DNA of 64,000 bases, from NCBI RefSeq assembly GCF_000472965.1, contig NZ_AXAU01000024.1, positions 1 to 64,000 on the forward strand, written 5' to 3'. This DNA comes from Bradyrhizobium murdochi (GTDB lineage: Bacteria > Pseudomonadota > Alphaproteobacteria > Rhizobiales > Xanthobacteraceae). This document shows, one piece after another, positions 15,692-24,263 of the stretch; position 1 is the first letter of the stretch, and each line of letters opens with the position of its first letter. The notes beneath the pieces were generated by a model, which saw only the letters and a program-made list of their open reading frames with translations, was not told the DNA's origin and ran no database searches. Made by a program: the position numbers and the translations under genes.

Positions 15692-15920
15692 TGTTCAATT
15701 GCCACGAAGTCCTGCGTTGCTTGCACCAAGCGTGAGCCCGCGAATCCTGCTAAAGCCAGCGGGATCCCCTGTAGGCGGCCGACGGTGCCGATCCCAGTTT
15801 CTGCACTGCTCCACCTGCGTTCCGAGTCTTCCCATGACTCGCGAATGGTTGCCGCATCATGCTAGGGTATGCCCCGCCGGCACCGCCGGGAATCACCCGT
15901 TCAACCCCATGACCCGCTGA

Positions 15921-16793
15921 ATGCGAACGTCTATGCGTGCAAGGACCTTTCAGGCGGCGGTCGTGTCCTTTGCTGCGCTGCTGCCGGCTTGTGGCTATGC
16001 CGAGGGCATCGACACCGAGCATCTGTTCGGCTTTATGATCGGCAGCGATGTAGGCAATGTCGGCGAACGGGAGTTTCAGAGCGAGACGACCGGGCGCTTC
16101 GGCAGGAGCGGGGGTACTTACCGGGCGGTCGGCCAGGAGTTTGAACTGGAGTTTGTGCCGGCCCGGAATATTAGAATCGAGGTGGGAAGCACGTTTGCGT
16201 CGCATCTGATCGGTGGCGTGCCAGGCCTTGACGACCAGCGCCGGCTGTCATGGCAGGGTGGGTCGATCGATTTGCGCTACCGCTTCCTCGATCGGGAAAC
16301 GGCACCATTCGGAGTTACGTTCGCGACGGAAGCGCACGCGCATCGTGTCGAGGAGACGACCGCTGAAGCGGCCCGGAGTTTTGGGACTGAATTCAGGTTG
16401 GCGTTCGATCGCGAGCTCGTACCGAACCGTGTCGTCGCGGCGTTCAACCTGATCTACGAACCAGAGTGGACACGGTTGATCGGCAGTGACGCGATGGAGC
16501 CGGGGTCCACCGCCGGCACGGCGCTTGGGGTCATGGCGCAGTTGCTTCCCGGTTTCTTGCTAGGCGGAGAGGCGCGTTACCTGCGAAAATATGAGGGGAT
16601 CAGTCTGGACAAACTCACAGGGCAAGCGTTGTTTGTCGGTCCGACCGCATACTTCCAGTTGTCGAAAAGCTCGCGGCTGACCGCGAGCTGGAGCTTGCAA
16701 GCGTGGGGGCGTCCGGCGGGGTCGGCTACCGGCCTTGATCTCGTCAATTTCGAGCGTCACCAGGCGCGGCTGGTATTCGGCGTAAATTTTTAG
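15921..16793 (+). CDS. Outer-membrane beta-barrel protein, unknown function
   Basis: A 290-residue protein with an N-terminal signal sequence (FQAAVVSFAALLPACGYAEG) and alternating hydrophobic strands after it (FELEFVPARNIRIEVGST, SIDLRYRFLD, VVAAFNLIYEPEW, ARLVFGVNF). The C-terminal Phe preceded by alternating hydrophobic residues is the usual outer-membrane assembly signal. The signal's ACGYA could also be read as a lipobox, but the barrel strands argue for an integral protein. No family name comes to mind. The start is uncertain because of the close MRTSMRAR pair (15921 or 15933). It is unclear whether it relates to the methanol island. Confidence 0.65.
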   Translation: MRTSMRARTFQAAVVSFAALLPACGYAEGIDTEHLFGFMIGSDVGNVGEREFQSETTGRFGRSGGTYRAVGQEFELEFVPARNIRIEVGSTFASHLIGGVPGLDDQRRLSWQGGSIDLRYRFLDRETAPFGVTFATEAHAHRVEETTAEAARSFGTEFRLAFDRELVPNRVVAAFNLIYEPEWTRLIGSDAMEPGSTAGTALGVMAQLLPGFLLGGEARYLRKYEGISLDKLTGQALFVGPTAYFQLSKSSRLTASWSLQAWGRPAGSATGLDLVNFERHQARLVFGVNF

Positions 16794-16916
16794 GGCTGGC
16801 GGCTGCGCGCGCGGCCCCGAGTTCCGGCTTTCTCACGGGGTAGTGAAACGTCAGGCCGCCCTTTGCCGTAGCTCTTTGCGTTAATCTGTTCGGGAACAAT
16901 GCAAGGGATATCAGAT

Positions 16917-17153
16917 ATGACCCCAATAGATTTGGTCGTGACCGTCTGTGCGGTGCTCTCGCCCACCACTTGCGAGGAAACCCATCTGGTCTTTTCTTCA
17001 AATGCTTCATTGCAGCAATGTGCCATGAACGCGCAGCCCTACATCGCGCAGTGGGTTGGCGAACACCCGAAATGGACCGCGGTTAAGTGGCGCTGCGAAT
17101 ATCCAGGCACCAATCGAAAGGCATCCGCCGACGCCGTGCGGTCGGCAGGCTGA
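16917..17153 (+). CDS. Small conserved protein, unknown function
   Basis: A 78-residue protein starting MTPIDLVVTVCAVLSPTTCE. It has four cysteines (TVCAV, TTCEE, QQCAM, WRCEY), which could form two disulfides, and an uncleaved-looking hydrophobic start. I used ATG 16917; an in-frame ATG six codons earlier is also possible. I recall proteins like this in Bradyrhizobium genomes but no function. Codon use fits the region. It is followed by the convergent gene at 17172. Confidence 0.6.
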   Translation: MTPIDLVVTVCAVLSPTTCEETHLVFSSNASLQQCAMNAQPYIAQWVGEHPKWTAVKWRCEYPGTNRKASADAVRSAG

Positions 17154-17171
17154 ATAGTCGTCCAGCGGCGG

Positions 17172-17516
17172 CTATTTGTTACAATCCTTTAAATCCTTGT
17201 CCGCGATCGAAAACACGGCGTCAGCCTTGATTTCGACGTCGCGAACGAAGCAGTGCTTTGAGCCGCGATAGCCGACCTTGGCATCATAACGTCCCGGCTC
17301 CACGCCCGTGATGCGCAGGCGTTCGTCGTGGTCGACTTCTTTGTCCTTGTCGTTCAGGGTGAGGTTGGGACCCCAATCGTTCTTGCCGGGCGGGGAAAGC
17401 TGAAATTCGGAAATGGTCGCCGTCGTAAGATTCCACAACCGGATGCCTTTTCCCTGCGCGGCCACCTCGTTGGCGCTCGTTGACAGCAGTGCCACCAAAG
17501 CCAGTATCCATCGCAT
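17172..17516 (-). CDS. Small exported protein with an acidic loop, unknown function
   Basis: A 114-residue protein with a Sec signal (MRWILALVALLSTSANEVAAQG). The mature part begins GIRLWNLTTATISEFQLSP and includes the acidic stretch NDKDKEVDHDERL, then RITGVEPGRYDAKVGYRG and a lysine/aspartate-rich C-terminus with two cysteines. Similar exported proteins with a WGPN...NDKD...VDHDE pattern occur in Bradyrhizobium as I remember. The aspartate cluster could bind a metal ion but does not match an EF-hand loop. Function unknown. Confidence 0.65.
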   Translation of the reverse strand: MRWILALVALLSTSANEVAAQGKGIRLWNLTTATISEFQLSPPGKNDWGPNLTLNDKDKEVDHDERLRITGVEPGRYDAKVGYRGSKHCFVRDVEIKADAVFSIADKDLKDCNK

Positions 17517-17550
17517 CGGTCATCCTTTCGTCGCGGGGCGCCTGGAGCCG

Positions 17551-18345
17551 TCATTGCTTGATCAGACGGTCTCGATTTTTGATTTTATCGAAGTTTCTTG
17601 CCCGATCGAGACCGATCGGGGCGATCAACCGGGCCGTATCGAGATCGGCACCGTCGAAATCGGTATCGACGACGGTGATGCCGGTCAGGTCGGCTCCGCC
17701 CAGTTGGGCACTCTTGAGAGAAGCGCCGGTGAGGTCGCCGCTCTTCAGCACCGCAAATTCGAGATCGACGCGAGACAGATCGGCGCCGCGCGCGTTCAGG
17801 CGTTCCAGATTGGCCGATTTCAGCACCGCGCGCATCAGGCCCATCGATTGGTTGCGCATGTCGGCACCGAGATTTGCGCCCGCGATCGAAGCGCCGACGA
17901 GGCTCGCACCGGTGAGGTCGGCAGCGACGCGTGCTCCCGAAAGATCGGCGCCGTCGAGGCGGGCGCGAGCCATCTGCGAAGCGAACAGATTTGCGTTCCT
18001 GAGGCTTGCGCCGGTCAGGTCGGCTTCGATCAGCCATGCCTGGTCGAGGATTGCGCGGTCGAGTCTGGCGCCGGCGAGCTTTGTCTTGTTGAGCCGGGCC
18101 GCGCGGAAAGTTGCGCCGGACAGGTTGAGTCCCGACAGATCGAGGCCGGATAATCTCTTCCCGGTGAAATCGGCGGGCGCGGCGATGGTCGCTGCGGCGA
18201 GCGCGGCCTCAACCTCTCCCCGGGTCAATTCGGCCGAGACCATATCGGGCGACGACAGGTCAACATGACGCATCATGTCCTGGGCAGTTGCCGTCATCGC
18301 CACAAGAGCAAGACCGAGTGCTGCAGTTCCGATCGAGCGTTTCAT
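17551..18345 (-). CDS. Exported pentapeptide-repeat protein
   Basis: A 264-residue protein with a signal peptide (MKRSIGTAALGLALVAMTATAQ), start at ATG 18345 rather than the ATG eight codons earlier. From about residue 60 onward it is made of pentapeptide repeats of the A(D/N)LxG type (GLDLSGLNLSGATFRAARLN, ADLSGARVAADLTGASLVGA), which fold into a right-handed quadrilateral helix. Such proteins in the periplasm have no single known function. It lies between small exported proteins and the ABC transporter. Confidence 0.75.
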   Translation of the reverse strand: MKRSIGTAALGLALVAMTATAQDMMRHVDLSSPDMVSAELTRGEVEAALAAATIAAPADFTGKRLSGLDLSGLNLSGATFRAARLNKTKLAGARLDRAILDQAWLIEADLTGASLRNANLFASQMARARLDGADLSGARVAADLTGASLVGASIAGANLGADMRNQSMGLMRAVLKSANLERLNARGADLSRVDLEFAVLKSGDLTGASLKSAQLGGADLTGITVVDTDFDGADLDTARLIAPIGLDRARNFDKIKNRDRLIKQ

Positions 18346-18405
18346 CGTCAACCCCAACCGATCATGCATCCTAGCACCGGCCTAAGGCACTGCCTATGAC
18401 CTATC

Positions 18406-19122
18406 CTACTTGGTGGGACAGTGATCGATCCGCCGCGTGATTTCCGATTTGATTGCGGCGATCTCGACCTCTCCGCGCGCGCTTCGCGGCGTGCGGATAG
18501 GCAGGTCCGCGAGAACCCGGGCCGGGCGCGGCGACAGCAGGATCACGCGATCGCCGAGACGAACCGCGTCGTCTACATCATGGGTGACCAGCAGCGTTAT
18601 CACCGAGCGACCGTCCACCAACATGGCGATCTCATCGCGCAGGCGGCTCGCAAGAGCGGTATCGAGCGAGGCTAGCGGTTCGTCGAGAATGAGCAACTCC
18701 GGCTCGACGGCGAACGCGCGGGCAAGTGCAACGCGCCGCGCGAGGCCGAGCGATAACTCGCCGGGGAAATGGTTGCGATGTGCCTTCAGCTCCAGAATTT
18801 CGAAGAGTGCTGAAAGCTTCGACTCATCGGCGAGAGGCGCGGCAAGCCGCACATTTTCCTCGACCGACCGCCACGGCAACAGCCGTGGCTCCTGGAATAC
18901 GAAGCCGATCCGCGCACCTGTAGGTCGCGAGACGCGCCCTTGAAAGTCGGGGTCGAGGCCGGCGAGGATCCGAAGCGTCGTACTCTTGCCGCAGCCGGAT
19001 GGACCGACCAATACACCAACCTCTCCTGCATTAAGCGCAAAGGCGACGCCAGCGATCACGTCGTGCAGTTCGCCCGCCGCGCTCTTGAACGTTTTGCTGG
19101 CGATTTCGACCTCAAGCCGCAC
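18406..19122 (-). CDS. NitT/TauT-type ABC transporter, ATP-binding protein
   Basis: A 238-residue ABC ATPase of the SsuB/TauB type. Walker A is GPSGCGKST, the signature is LSLGLARR (the usual second Gly replaced by Leu), and Walker B is LLILDEPLASLD. I used GTG 19122, which overlaps the permease stop by 11 bases; an ATG at 19176 would overlap it by 65 and is less likely, though it cannot be excluded. It is the last gene of SBP-permease-ATPase at 18406-20825, next to the methanol island. The substrate is unknown. Confidence 0.85.
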   Translation of the reverse strand: MRLEVEIASKTFKSAAGELHDVIAGVAFALNAGEVGVLVGPSGCGKSTTLRILAGLDPDFQGRVSRPTGARIGFVFQEPRLLPWRSVEENVRLAAPLADESKLSALFEILELKAHRNHFPGELSLGLARRVALARAFAVEPELLILDEPLASLDTALASRLRDEIAMLVDGRSVITLLVTHDVDDAVRLGDRVILLSPRPARVLADLPIRTPRSARGEVEIAAIKSEITRRIDHCPTK

Positions 19123-19849
19123 GGGGACGCCACCGGGATGACCGGGCCTCAAATGGCTGCACCAACAAGGTTTCAATGAGGAGTACGACCGCGGCGAAGC
19201 TCAGCGAGTAGGCAAGCAACAAAGGAATGTCGAATAGCTGGAACGCCACGCCAATCTCGAAACCAACACCGTTTGGACGTCCAAGCAATTCCGCAACAAG
19301 TACGATCTTCCAGACCAGCGAAAGTCCTGATCGTGCCGCGGCTGCGATGTAGGGCGCCAGTTGTGGCAAAATGACGTGTCGAAACCTGCTCCAATGGGGC
19401 AACGCGAACACCGTCGCCATTTCGTCCAGCGCCGCGTCGAGGGCACGTGCTCCCTCGCGCAGCGTCACGATGGCGGTCGGGAGCTTATTGATGGCGATTG
19501 CCGCAATTGCAGCAACTTCAGTCAATCCGGCCCAGATGTAGGCGAGCACGATCACCACGAGCGCCGGCAGATTGAGCAGCAGGATCAGCCAGGGGTCGCC
19601 AAGCCGATCGGCAAGCCGCACCCGGCCCATCAGGTATCCGATGGCTGCTCCCAGCGCCATCGCTAGCGTGAAGGCGAGCGTAACGCGCGCTAATGTCGCG
19701 CCGAGATGGAAGAACAGGTTGCCCGACCTGGCTTCCGCAATCATGGCCGCGAGCACGGCGGGTGGAGGTGGCAGCTTCGCGTCGCCGGCAAACAGCGAAG
19801 CGATCCACCAGATCGCGACGAACACGGCGAACGACAGCAGGCGTGCCAC
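19112..19849 (-). CDS. NitT/TauT-type ABC transporter, permease
   Basis: A 245-residue inner-membrane permease of the SsuC type, six hydrophobic segments (from SFAVFVAIWWIASLF to LLLAYSLSFAAVVLLIETLL). The EAA loop that contacts the ATPase is around LDEMATVFALPHWSRFRHVI. I used GTG 19849 because GGGAG sits at the right distance upstream; ATG 19888 would overlap the binding-protein gene by 38 bases. It pairs with the ATPase at 18406 and the binding protein at 19851. Substrate not clear from sequence. Confidence 0.85.
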   Translation of the reverse strand: MARLLSFAVFVAIWWIASLFAGDAKLPPPPAVLAAMIAEARSGNLFFHLGATLARVTLAFTLAMALGAAIGYLMGRVRLADRLGDPWLILLLNLPALVVIVLAYIWAGLTEVAAIAAIAINKLPTAIVTLREGARALDAALDEMATVFALPHWSRFRHVILPQLAPYIAAAARSGLSLVWKIVLVAELLGRPNGVGFEIGVAFQLFDIPLLLAYSLSFAAVVLLIETLLVQPFEARSSRWRPRAA

Positions 19850-19850
19850 C

Positions 19851-20825
19851 TCAATCTCCCGGGATCGCGTGATAGAATGTTCCGGCATCCAGTTCAGGCG
19901 CTGGCCCGACAAGTTCACGACCGCCGATTTCAGACAGCACGCGGTAGAGAATGCGTGCGTCGGCTTCTTCGTCGGCGATCGGGCGTCGCGGAATTCCCTC
20001 GCGATAGCGATCACGATAGGCGCGCAACGTTGCGGCGTCGGGAGCGCCGGTCAGTGGCGCAATTTTCTCCCACTCGGCATCCGAGGTCGACAGAATCTCC
20101 TTCGCCACGCGGGTCATGGCGATGAAGCGGGCAATTCTGTCCTGGTTTGCGTTCGCCCATGTTTCGTCGAAGACGTAGCCGAGCATCGCGGTGCGGCCTT
20201 TGGCGCCCAGTTTCGGCAGCAGGTCCTCGATGCCGGCGATGCGGCGGAAGCCTTTTGCTTCCAGTGCCGCACAGAAATTCCAGTAGTTCACGGTGGCATC
20301 CATTTCGCCGCTGAGCGTCTTGGCTGCCAATAGCGGCGGTGCGCCGTAAGCGATTGTCGCGTCCGACTTCAGGTCGATGCCGCCCTGTTTCAACCATGCC
20401 AAAAGCAGCAGCCAGTTCTTGTCGATCGGCCCGCCCGCGACGGCAAGCTTGCGACCCTTGAGATCGGCCAAGGTCTGGATCGGTGATGAGGCGGGGACCA
20501 TCACGGCGCCGAGCGCGCTCGAATAGGGGTAGAATGTCAGCTTGGCGCCAAGCCCGCGTTCGCGCGACACCCAAAGCCAGTCGGTGACCACAATGTCTGC
20601 ATTCCCGGCGCGAAGCGCAATTTTGCCCGCCTCGGGGCTCGCCAGTTCGAGAACCTCAACGGAAAGGTTGGCCTGCTTGTCGAGGCCGTGCGCGCGGATC
20701 ACTGCAAGTTCCCAGGCGAATGTTCCGGTCTTCTGCACCGCAACGCGTAAAGCCTCGGCGCTGCAGCACGTGCCGAGCGAGACCAAGACAATCGTAGCAA
20801 GCAGTGTGCGAACAAAATGCGTCAT
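19851..20825 (-). CDS. NitT/TauT-type ABC transporter, substrate-binding protein
   Basis: A 324-residue periplasmic binding protein with a Sec signal (MTHFVRTLLATIVLVSLGTCCSAE). The mature part resembles sulfonate/nitrate-type binding proteins (LRVAVQKTGTFAWELAVI, PEAGKIALRAGNADIVVTDW). It is first in the three-gene transporter operon. Similar transporters appear beside PQQ-dependent dehydrogenase genes as I recall, but the substrate is not known; a small C1-related compound or a PQQ-enzyme product is possible. The double cysteine near the cleavage site (TCCSA) could make it a lipoprotein. Confidence 0.8.
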   Translation of the reverse strand: MTHFVRTLLATIVLVSLGTCCSAEALRVAVQKTGTFAWELAVIRAHGLDKQANLSVEVLELASPEAGKIALRAGNADIVVTDWLWVSRERGLGAKLTFYPYSSALGAVMVPASSPIQTLADLKGRKLAVAGGPIDKNWLLLLAWLKQGGIDLKSDATIAYGAPPLLAAKTLSGEMDATVNYWNFCAALEAKGFRRIAGIEDLLPKLGAKGRTAMLGYVFDETWANANQDRIARFIAMTRVAKEILSTSDAEWEKIAPLTGAPDAATLRAYRDRYREGIPRRPIADEEADARILYRVLSEIGGRELVGPAPELDAGTFYHAIPGD

Positions 20826-20896
20826 GGTGCCTTGAGCCGTATTTTCAGCAGGCCAGTCATAGCATAGCTTCCACGGTTAACAGCGGGAGGAAGACG

Positions 20897-21256
20897 ATGA
20901 TGCTTGTCGGATGGGTACGACGTATTGTCGCCACGTTGACAGCGCTGATGACGAGTGCGGCGATCGCGCACGCCCAGGACATCAATGATTATCCGACATC
21001 GGCGCGCGTTGAGTATGCGTTTGGCTGTTTGAAAGCGAATGGCGAGACGCGGCAAGCGATCGAGCAATGCTCCTGTTCGATCGACGTTATCGCGTCGCTC
21101 GTGCCCTATGAGCGCTATGTCACGGCCGAAACCGTGCTTAGCATGTCGCAGGTCCGGAGCGATCTGGGCGGCCCGTTCCGCACGTCGCAGCAGGCGGCAA
21201 GCGCCCTCAACGAGCTCCGGCGCGCCCAGGCGGAAGCGGAAGTGCGCTGCTTCTGA
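20897..21256 (+). CDS. Small exported cysteine-containing protein, methanol island
   Basis: A 119-residue protein with a signal peptide (MMLVGWVRRIVATLTALMTS...AHAQ). The mature part has four cysteines (FGCLK, QCSCSID, VRCF), with a CSCSID motif. GGGAGG six bases upstream supports ATG 20897. It is divergent from the ABC binding protein gene and convergent with the SoxYZ-like gene. I recall proteins like this only near xoxF-type clusters, but have no function. The CxC could bind a metal or take part in the thiol relay proposed for the neighbouring carrier. Confidence 0.65.
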   Translation: MMLVGWVRRIVATLTALMTSAAIAHAQDINDYPTSARVEYAFGCLKANGETRQAIEQCSCSIDVIASLVPYERYVTAETVLSMSQVRSDLGGPFRTSQQAASALNELRRAQAEAEVRCF

Positions 21257-21340
21257 AGGCGAAACGGCCGCCGCTTCGAAGACGCGTCAGGGGGCAGAGT
21301 AGCATCCGTGTCCGGGAGGGCTGACGCCTGATGGTCGATA

Positions 21341-22159
21341 TCAAGTCCCCGAATTATCCACCTTCCATTCGCGCTGGAAGACGTGCCCCTCGGTGTCCTT
21401 TGCCTCGGCGCGGAAACGTTTCGCGCCATTGGGGACGTAGGTGAACCTGATATTGGGGTCTTCTGAAATGGAAATGCCACCTTCCATCGTCAACACCAGG
21501 CTGTCGTCCTGCCAGAGCCGCAGTTCATTGACGAAGAAGGCCGGGACATACAGGTGCGTGACCTGGTCCATCTGCAGGCCGGAATTGTTAGGGTGCCCGA
21601 TCATGATCTGGGCTTCGCTCGCGCCACCGGCCGGCCCTTCGCCGGCCTTCGCGAACTGCCGATAGCGCATCTGGCCGAGTCTGGCCTTGGCTTCGTCGGC
21701 GTTCTTGGCGGCAGGCGCCGAACAGCCTCCGGAGGCCTTCACATAGGTTTTGGTCATGTAAAGTTTGCCGTCGCTGAGTTCGGCCACCGCATGGACATCG
21801 GTGTAATTGTTGACGCGGACGCGGGTGGAGATTTCGGAGACGTTGGCGTCCGGTCCAAGCTGGAACTTCGCCGCCATCGGCGCGGGATTCTGGTCGATGA
21901 CCAGCGTAATGCTCAGCACCTGTCGGCTATCGCCGGGCGAAAGCTTCGTTCGCAAAGTGACCGGGACGATTGCGGCATCCTCGGCACGCGACGGCATCTC
22001 GATGCCGATCACGTCGCTGCCGTCGTTCATCGGACGATTGTTGAAGATGTCCTGCACCAGGCCGGGCCACAGGTCATTTGCCTCTGCCGCGAGCGCCATC
22101 GGTGCGCCGCAGAGTAGCAACCCAACGACGCCGAAGAGGCGGAACAGATATCCGGACAT
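21341..22159 (-). CDS. Quinoprotein dehydrogenase-associated SoxYZ-like carrier
   Basis: A 272-residue periplasmic protein with a signal (MSGYLFRLFGVVGLLLCGAP...LAAEA). The N-terminal half resembles SoxY and contains the single Cys carrier motif GGCSAPAAKN, and the C-terminal half resembles SoxZ (RAEAKDTEGHVFQREW). This is the fused carrier family found with PQQ dehydrogenases. It is thought to carry a bound intermediate on the GGC cysteine to a partner hydrolase, but the chemistry is not established. It follows the hydrolase gene at 22216 on the same strand with a 56-base gap. Start chosen at ATG 22159. Confidence 0.85.
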   Translation of the reverse strand: MSGYLFRLFGVVGLLLCGAPMALAAEANDLWPGLVQDIFNNRPMNDGSDVIGIEMPSRAEDAAIVPVTLRTKLSPGDSRQVLSITLVIDQNPAPMAAKFQLGPDANVSEISTRVRVNNYTDVHAVAELSDGKLYMTKTYVKASGGCSAPAAKNADEAKARLGQMRYRQFAKAGEGPAGGASEAQIMIGHPNNSGLQMDQVTHLYVPAFFVNELRLWQDDSLVLTMEGGISISEDPNIRFTYVPNGAKRFRAEAKDTEGHVFQREWKVDNSGT

Positions 22160-22215
22160 GGTCACGACCTTCACGCCGATGGAAGCAACGCGCGCAATAT
22201 AGGGCAATGCGCATG

Positions 22216-23142
22216 CTATTCCCATTCAATTTCCGAAAATGCTGCGGTTGCGTTGCGGGCGTTGAAGTCGTCGAACAATTCCCACCGGGATCGCTCGGAG
22301 CTTGCTGCAGTACCCGCCGCTGCCCCTATCGGTTCACCGCGGGCAATGAGCCCGCGTACGTCTGAGGCCAGCGTTTCGAGATAACGACGCTGGTCGGCGA
22401 GGGCGGCCGGCCATCCGCTCACGGGACCGTGACCGGGAACCACGCGCTCCGCAGGCAAGGCGCCGAGCTCGCCGATGACGGCCAGCCAGCCGCGGATGCT
22501 GCCGTCCAGCACGGGCGTGTGGGTCAAGAACACGAGGTCGCCCGCGAACAGGGTGCCGGTCTTTTCATCCAGCACCGTGAGATCGCAATCGCTGTGCGCG
22601 GCGGGCCACGCCCGTATGGAGAGGATTCGCCCGCCGAGATCGAGCTGGAGCGTGCCGCTGACGAGCTGCGTCGGCGGCACGATGCGTATTTCGTCGATCA
22701 ATTGATCACCCATCGTGCGGCGAAATGCGTCGAGATAGAATTGACCGCGCGCCGCCAGCGCGCGCGGCAGGTTCGCGTGGCCGACAAACGTCGTTCCGTC
22801 CTGCACGAAAGCGCCGTTGCCGAAGATGTGGTCGGGGTGGCCGTGCGTATTGATGACGTAGCGGATCGGCTTGTCGGTCAGGGCGCGAATGGCCGCCAGC
22901 AATTGCCGTCCCTCGCGAAGGCTGCCGCCCGTATCGATCACCGCGACGGCATCCCGGCCAACGATGAAACCGACATTGGCGATCGCGCCTGCGTTCTCGC
23001 GCGTCATCTGCGCGGTTTGGCCGTTGTGTACGAATACGCTGTCTGCAACGGAATTGACCGGCAACTCTTGTTGCTGTGCGAACGAGGATGTCGCCGCAGC
23101 GACCATCGTGAGCGCGGCAAGCGTCAATGCAGGGTGAGCCAT
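22216..23142 (-). CDS. Quinoprotein relay system zinc metallohydrolase (SoxH-like)
   Basis: A 308-residue periplasmic metallo-beta-lactamase-fold hydrolase with a signal (MAHPALTLAALTMVAAATSSFAQ). The metal motif HGHPDH is near residue 100, with a second site HSDCDLTV and the Asp of GDLVF, and GHGPVSG near the end, so both zinc sites look complete. SoxH-like hydrolases of this type are encoded with the SoxYZ-like carrier and PQQ dehydrogenases. It is upstream of the carrier gene and divergent from xoxJ. Probably releases a group from the carrier cysteine (inference). Confidence 0.85.
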   Translation of the reverse strand: MAHPALTLAALTMVAAATSSFAQQQELPVNSVADSVFVHNGQTAQMTRENAGAIANVGFIVGRDAVAVIDTGGSLREGRQLLAAIRALTDKPIRYVINTHGHPDHIFGNGAFVQDGTTFVGHANLPRALAARGQFYLDAFRRTMGDQLIDEIRIVPPTQLVSGTLQLDLGGRILSIRAWPAAHSDCDLTVLDEKTGTLFAGDLVFLTHTPVLDGSIRGWLAVIGELGALPAERVVPGHGPVSGWPAALADQRRYLETLASDVRGLIARGEPIGAAAGTAASSERSRWELFDDFNARNATAAFSEIEWE

Positions 23143-23378
23143 ATTTCGGCCTCCGTCTTACCACGAAGCGCGATCGGCAATCCCGTGTTCCATCGCTATG
23201 ATCGTTTGCATCGCAGCACGAGCGGGCCATTCGCCACAAGGATTATTCCTGTTGCAGCCTCCAAGCGACAAGCTTAGCATTTTGCGTGTCTGCGGCTTCA
23301 ATCGAACTTCGGTTCGTCGAGGTTGCCGATACCAGTCGAAATTGGCAACAAGGCGGGCCGGAAGTGCAGCAGCTTTCG

Positions 23379-24263
23379 ATGACAAATGCCGGGCGAAAGT
23401 GCTGGCTGTCGATTTTCATCGTGACGAGCGTCGTCACGCTCTTCGGTCATGCGCCCGCGCGCGCGCAGATTAAGGAAGGCGGAGATCTGTCGATTGAGCT
23501 CGTCGATCCCAAGGTGCTGCGTGTCTGCGCCGACCCGCACAATTTGCCGTTTTCCAACGACAAGGGCGAGGGATTCGAGAACAAGCTCGCCGAACTGTTT
23601 GCCGAGAAGCTGAACAAGAAGCTGGACTACATGTACTTCCCGCAGGCAACGGGCTTCGTCCGGATGACGCTTGGCGCCCATCGTTGCGATGTCATCATGG
23701 GCTTCCCACAGGGAGATGACCTCGTTCAGGGCACTAATCCCTATTACCGCACCGCCTACGCGCTGGTCGCCAAGAAGGGCAGCGGCCTCGACGAAGTGAC
23801 CACGCTGGAAGACGAGCGTCTCAAGGGCAAGCATATCGGCATCGTGGCCGGAACACCGCCTGCCACGAATATGGCGGTCAACGGCCTGATGGCGAATGCC
23901 AGACCGTATCAGTTGATGGTCGATACCCGTTTGGATTCGTCAGCGGAGGCGATGATAGCCGACCTGAAGTCCGGCAAGATCGACGCCGGCATTCTCTGGG
24001 GGCCGATGGCGGGCTTCTATGCGAAGAAGGCGGACCCGCCGCTCCATGTCACGCCCCTCGTGAAGGAAAAGACAGGTCCTCGATTGGCGTACCGTATCGG
24101 CATGGGAGTGCGCGCCGCCGACCAGAACTGGAAACGGCAGCTCAATCGCCTGATCCAGGAAAACCAGCCGGCCGTTAACAAGATACTACTGGACTTCGGC
24201 GTTCCCTTGCTCGACGAGAATGACCGACCGATCGGCCCGGAGACGGCAACCAAAACGCCATGA
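23379..24263 (+). CDS. xoxJ: XoxJ, periplasmic binding-protein-like partner of methanol dehydrogenase
   Basis: A 294-residue protein of the quinoprotein dehydrogenase-associated extracellular-solute-binding family. It has a signal (MTNAGRKCWLSIFIVTSVVT...ARAQ); start taken at ATG 23379. Core features are VLRVCADPHNLPFSND, GEGFENKLAELFAEK and DVIMGFPQGDD. XoxJ is thought to help activate or assemble XoxF, and its fold is like a solute-binding protein without a dedicated transporter. It is divergent from the SoxH-like gene and overlaps the CxxxCW gene by 4 bases. xoxF itself is 12 kb away rather than adjacent as in many methylotrophs. Confidence 0.85.
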   Translation: MTNAGRKCWLSIFIVTSVVTLFGHAPARAQIKEGGDLSIELVDPKVLRVCADPHNLPFSNDKGEGFENKLAELFAEKLNKKLDYMYFPQATGFVRMTLGAHRCDVIMGFPQGDDLVQGTNPYYRTAYALVAKKGSGLDEVTTLEDERLKGKHIGIVAGTPPATNMAVNGLMANARPYQLMVDTRLDSSAEAMIADLKSGKIDAGILWGPMAGFYAKKADPPLHVTPLVKEKTGPRLAYRIGMGVRAADQNWKRQLNRLIQENQPAVNKILLDFGVPLLDENDRPIGPETATKTP

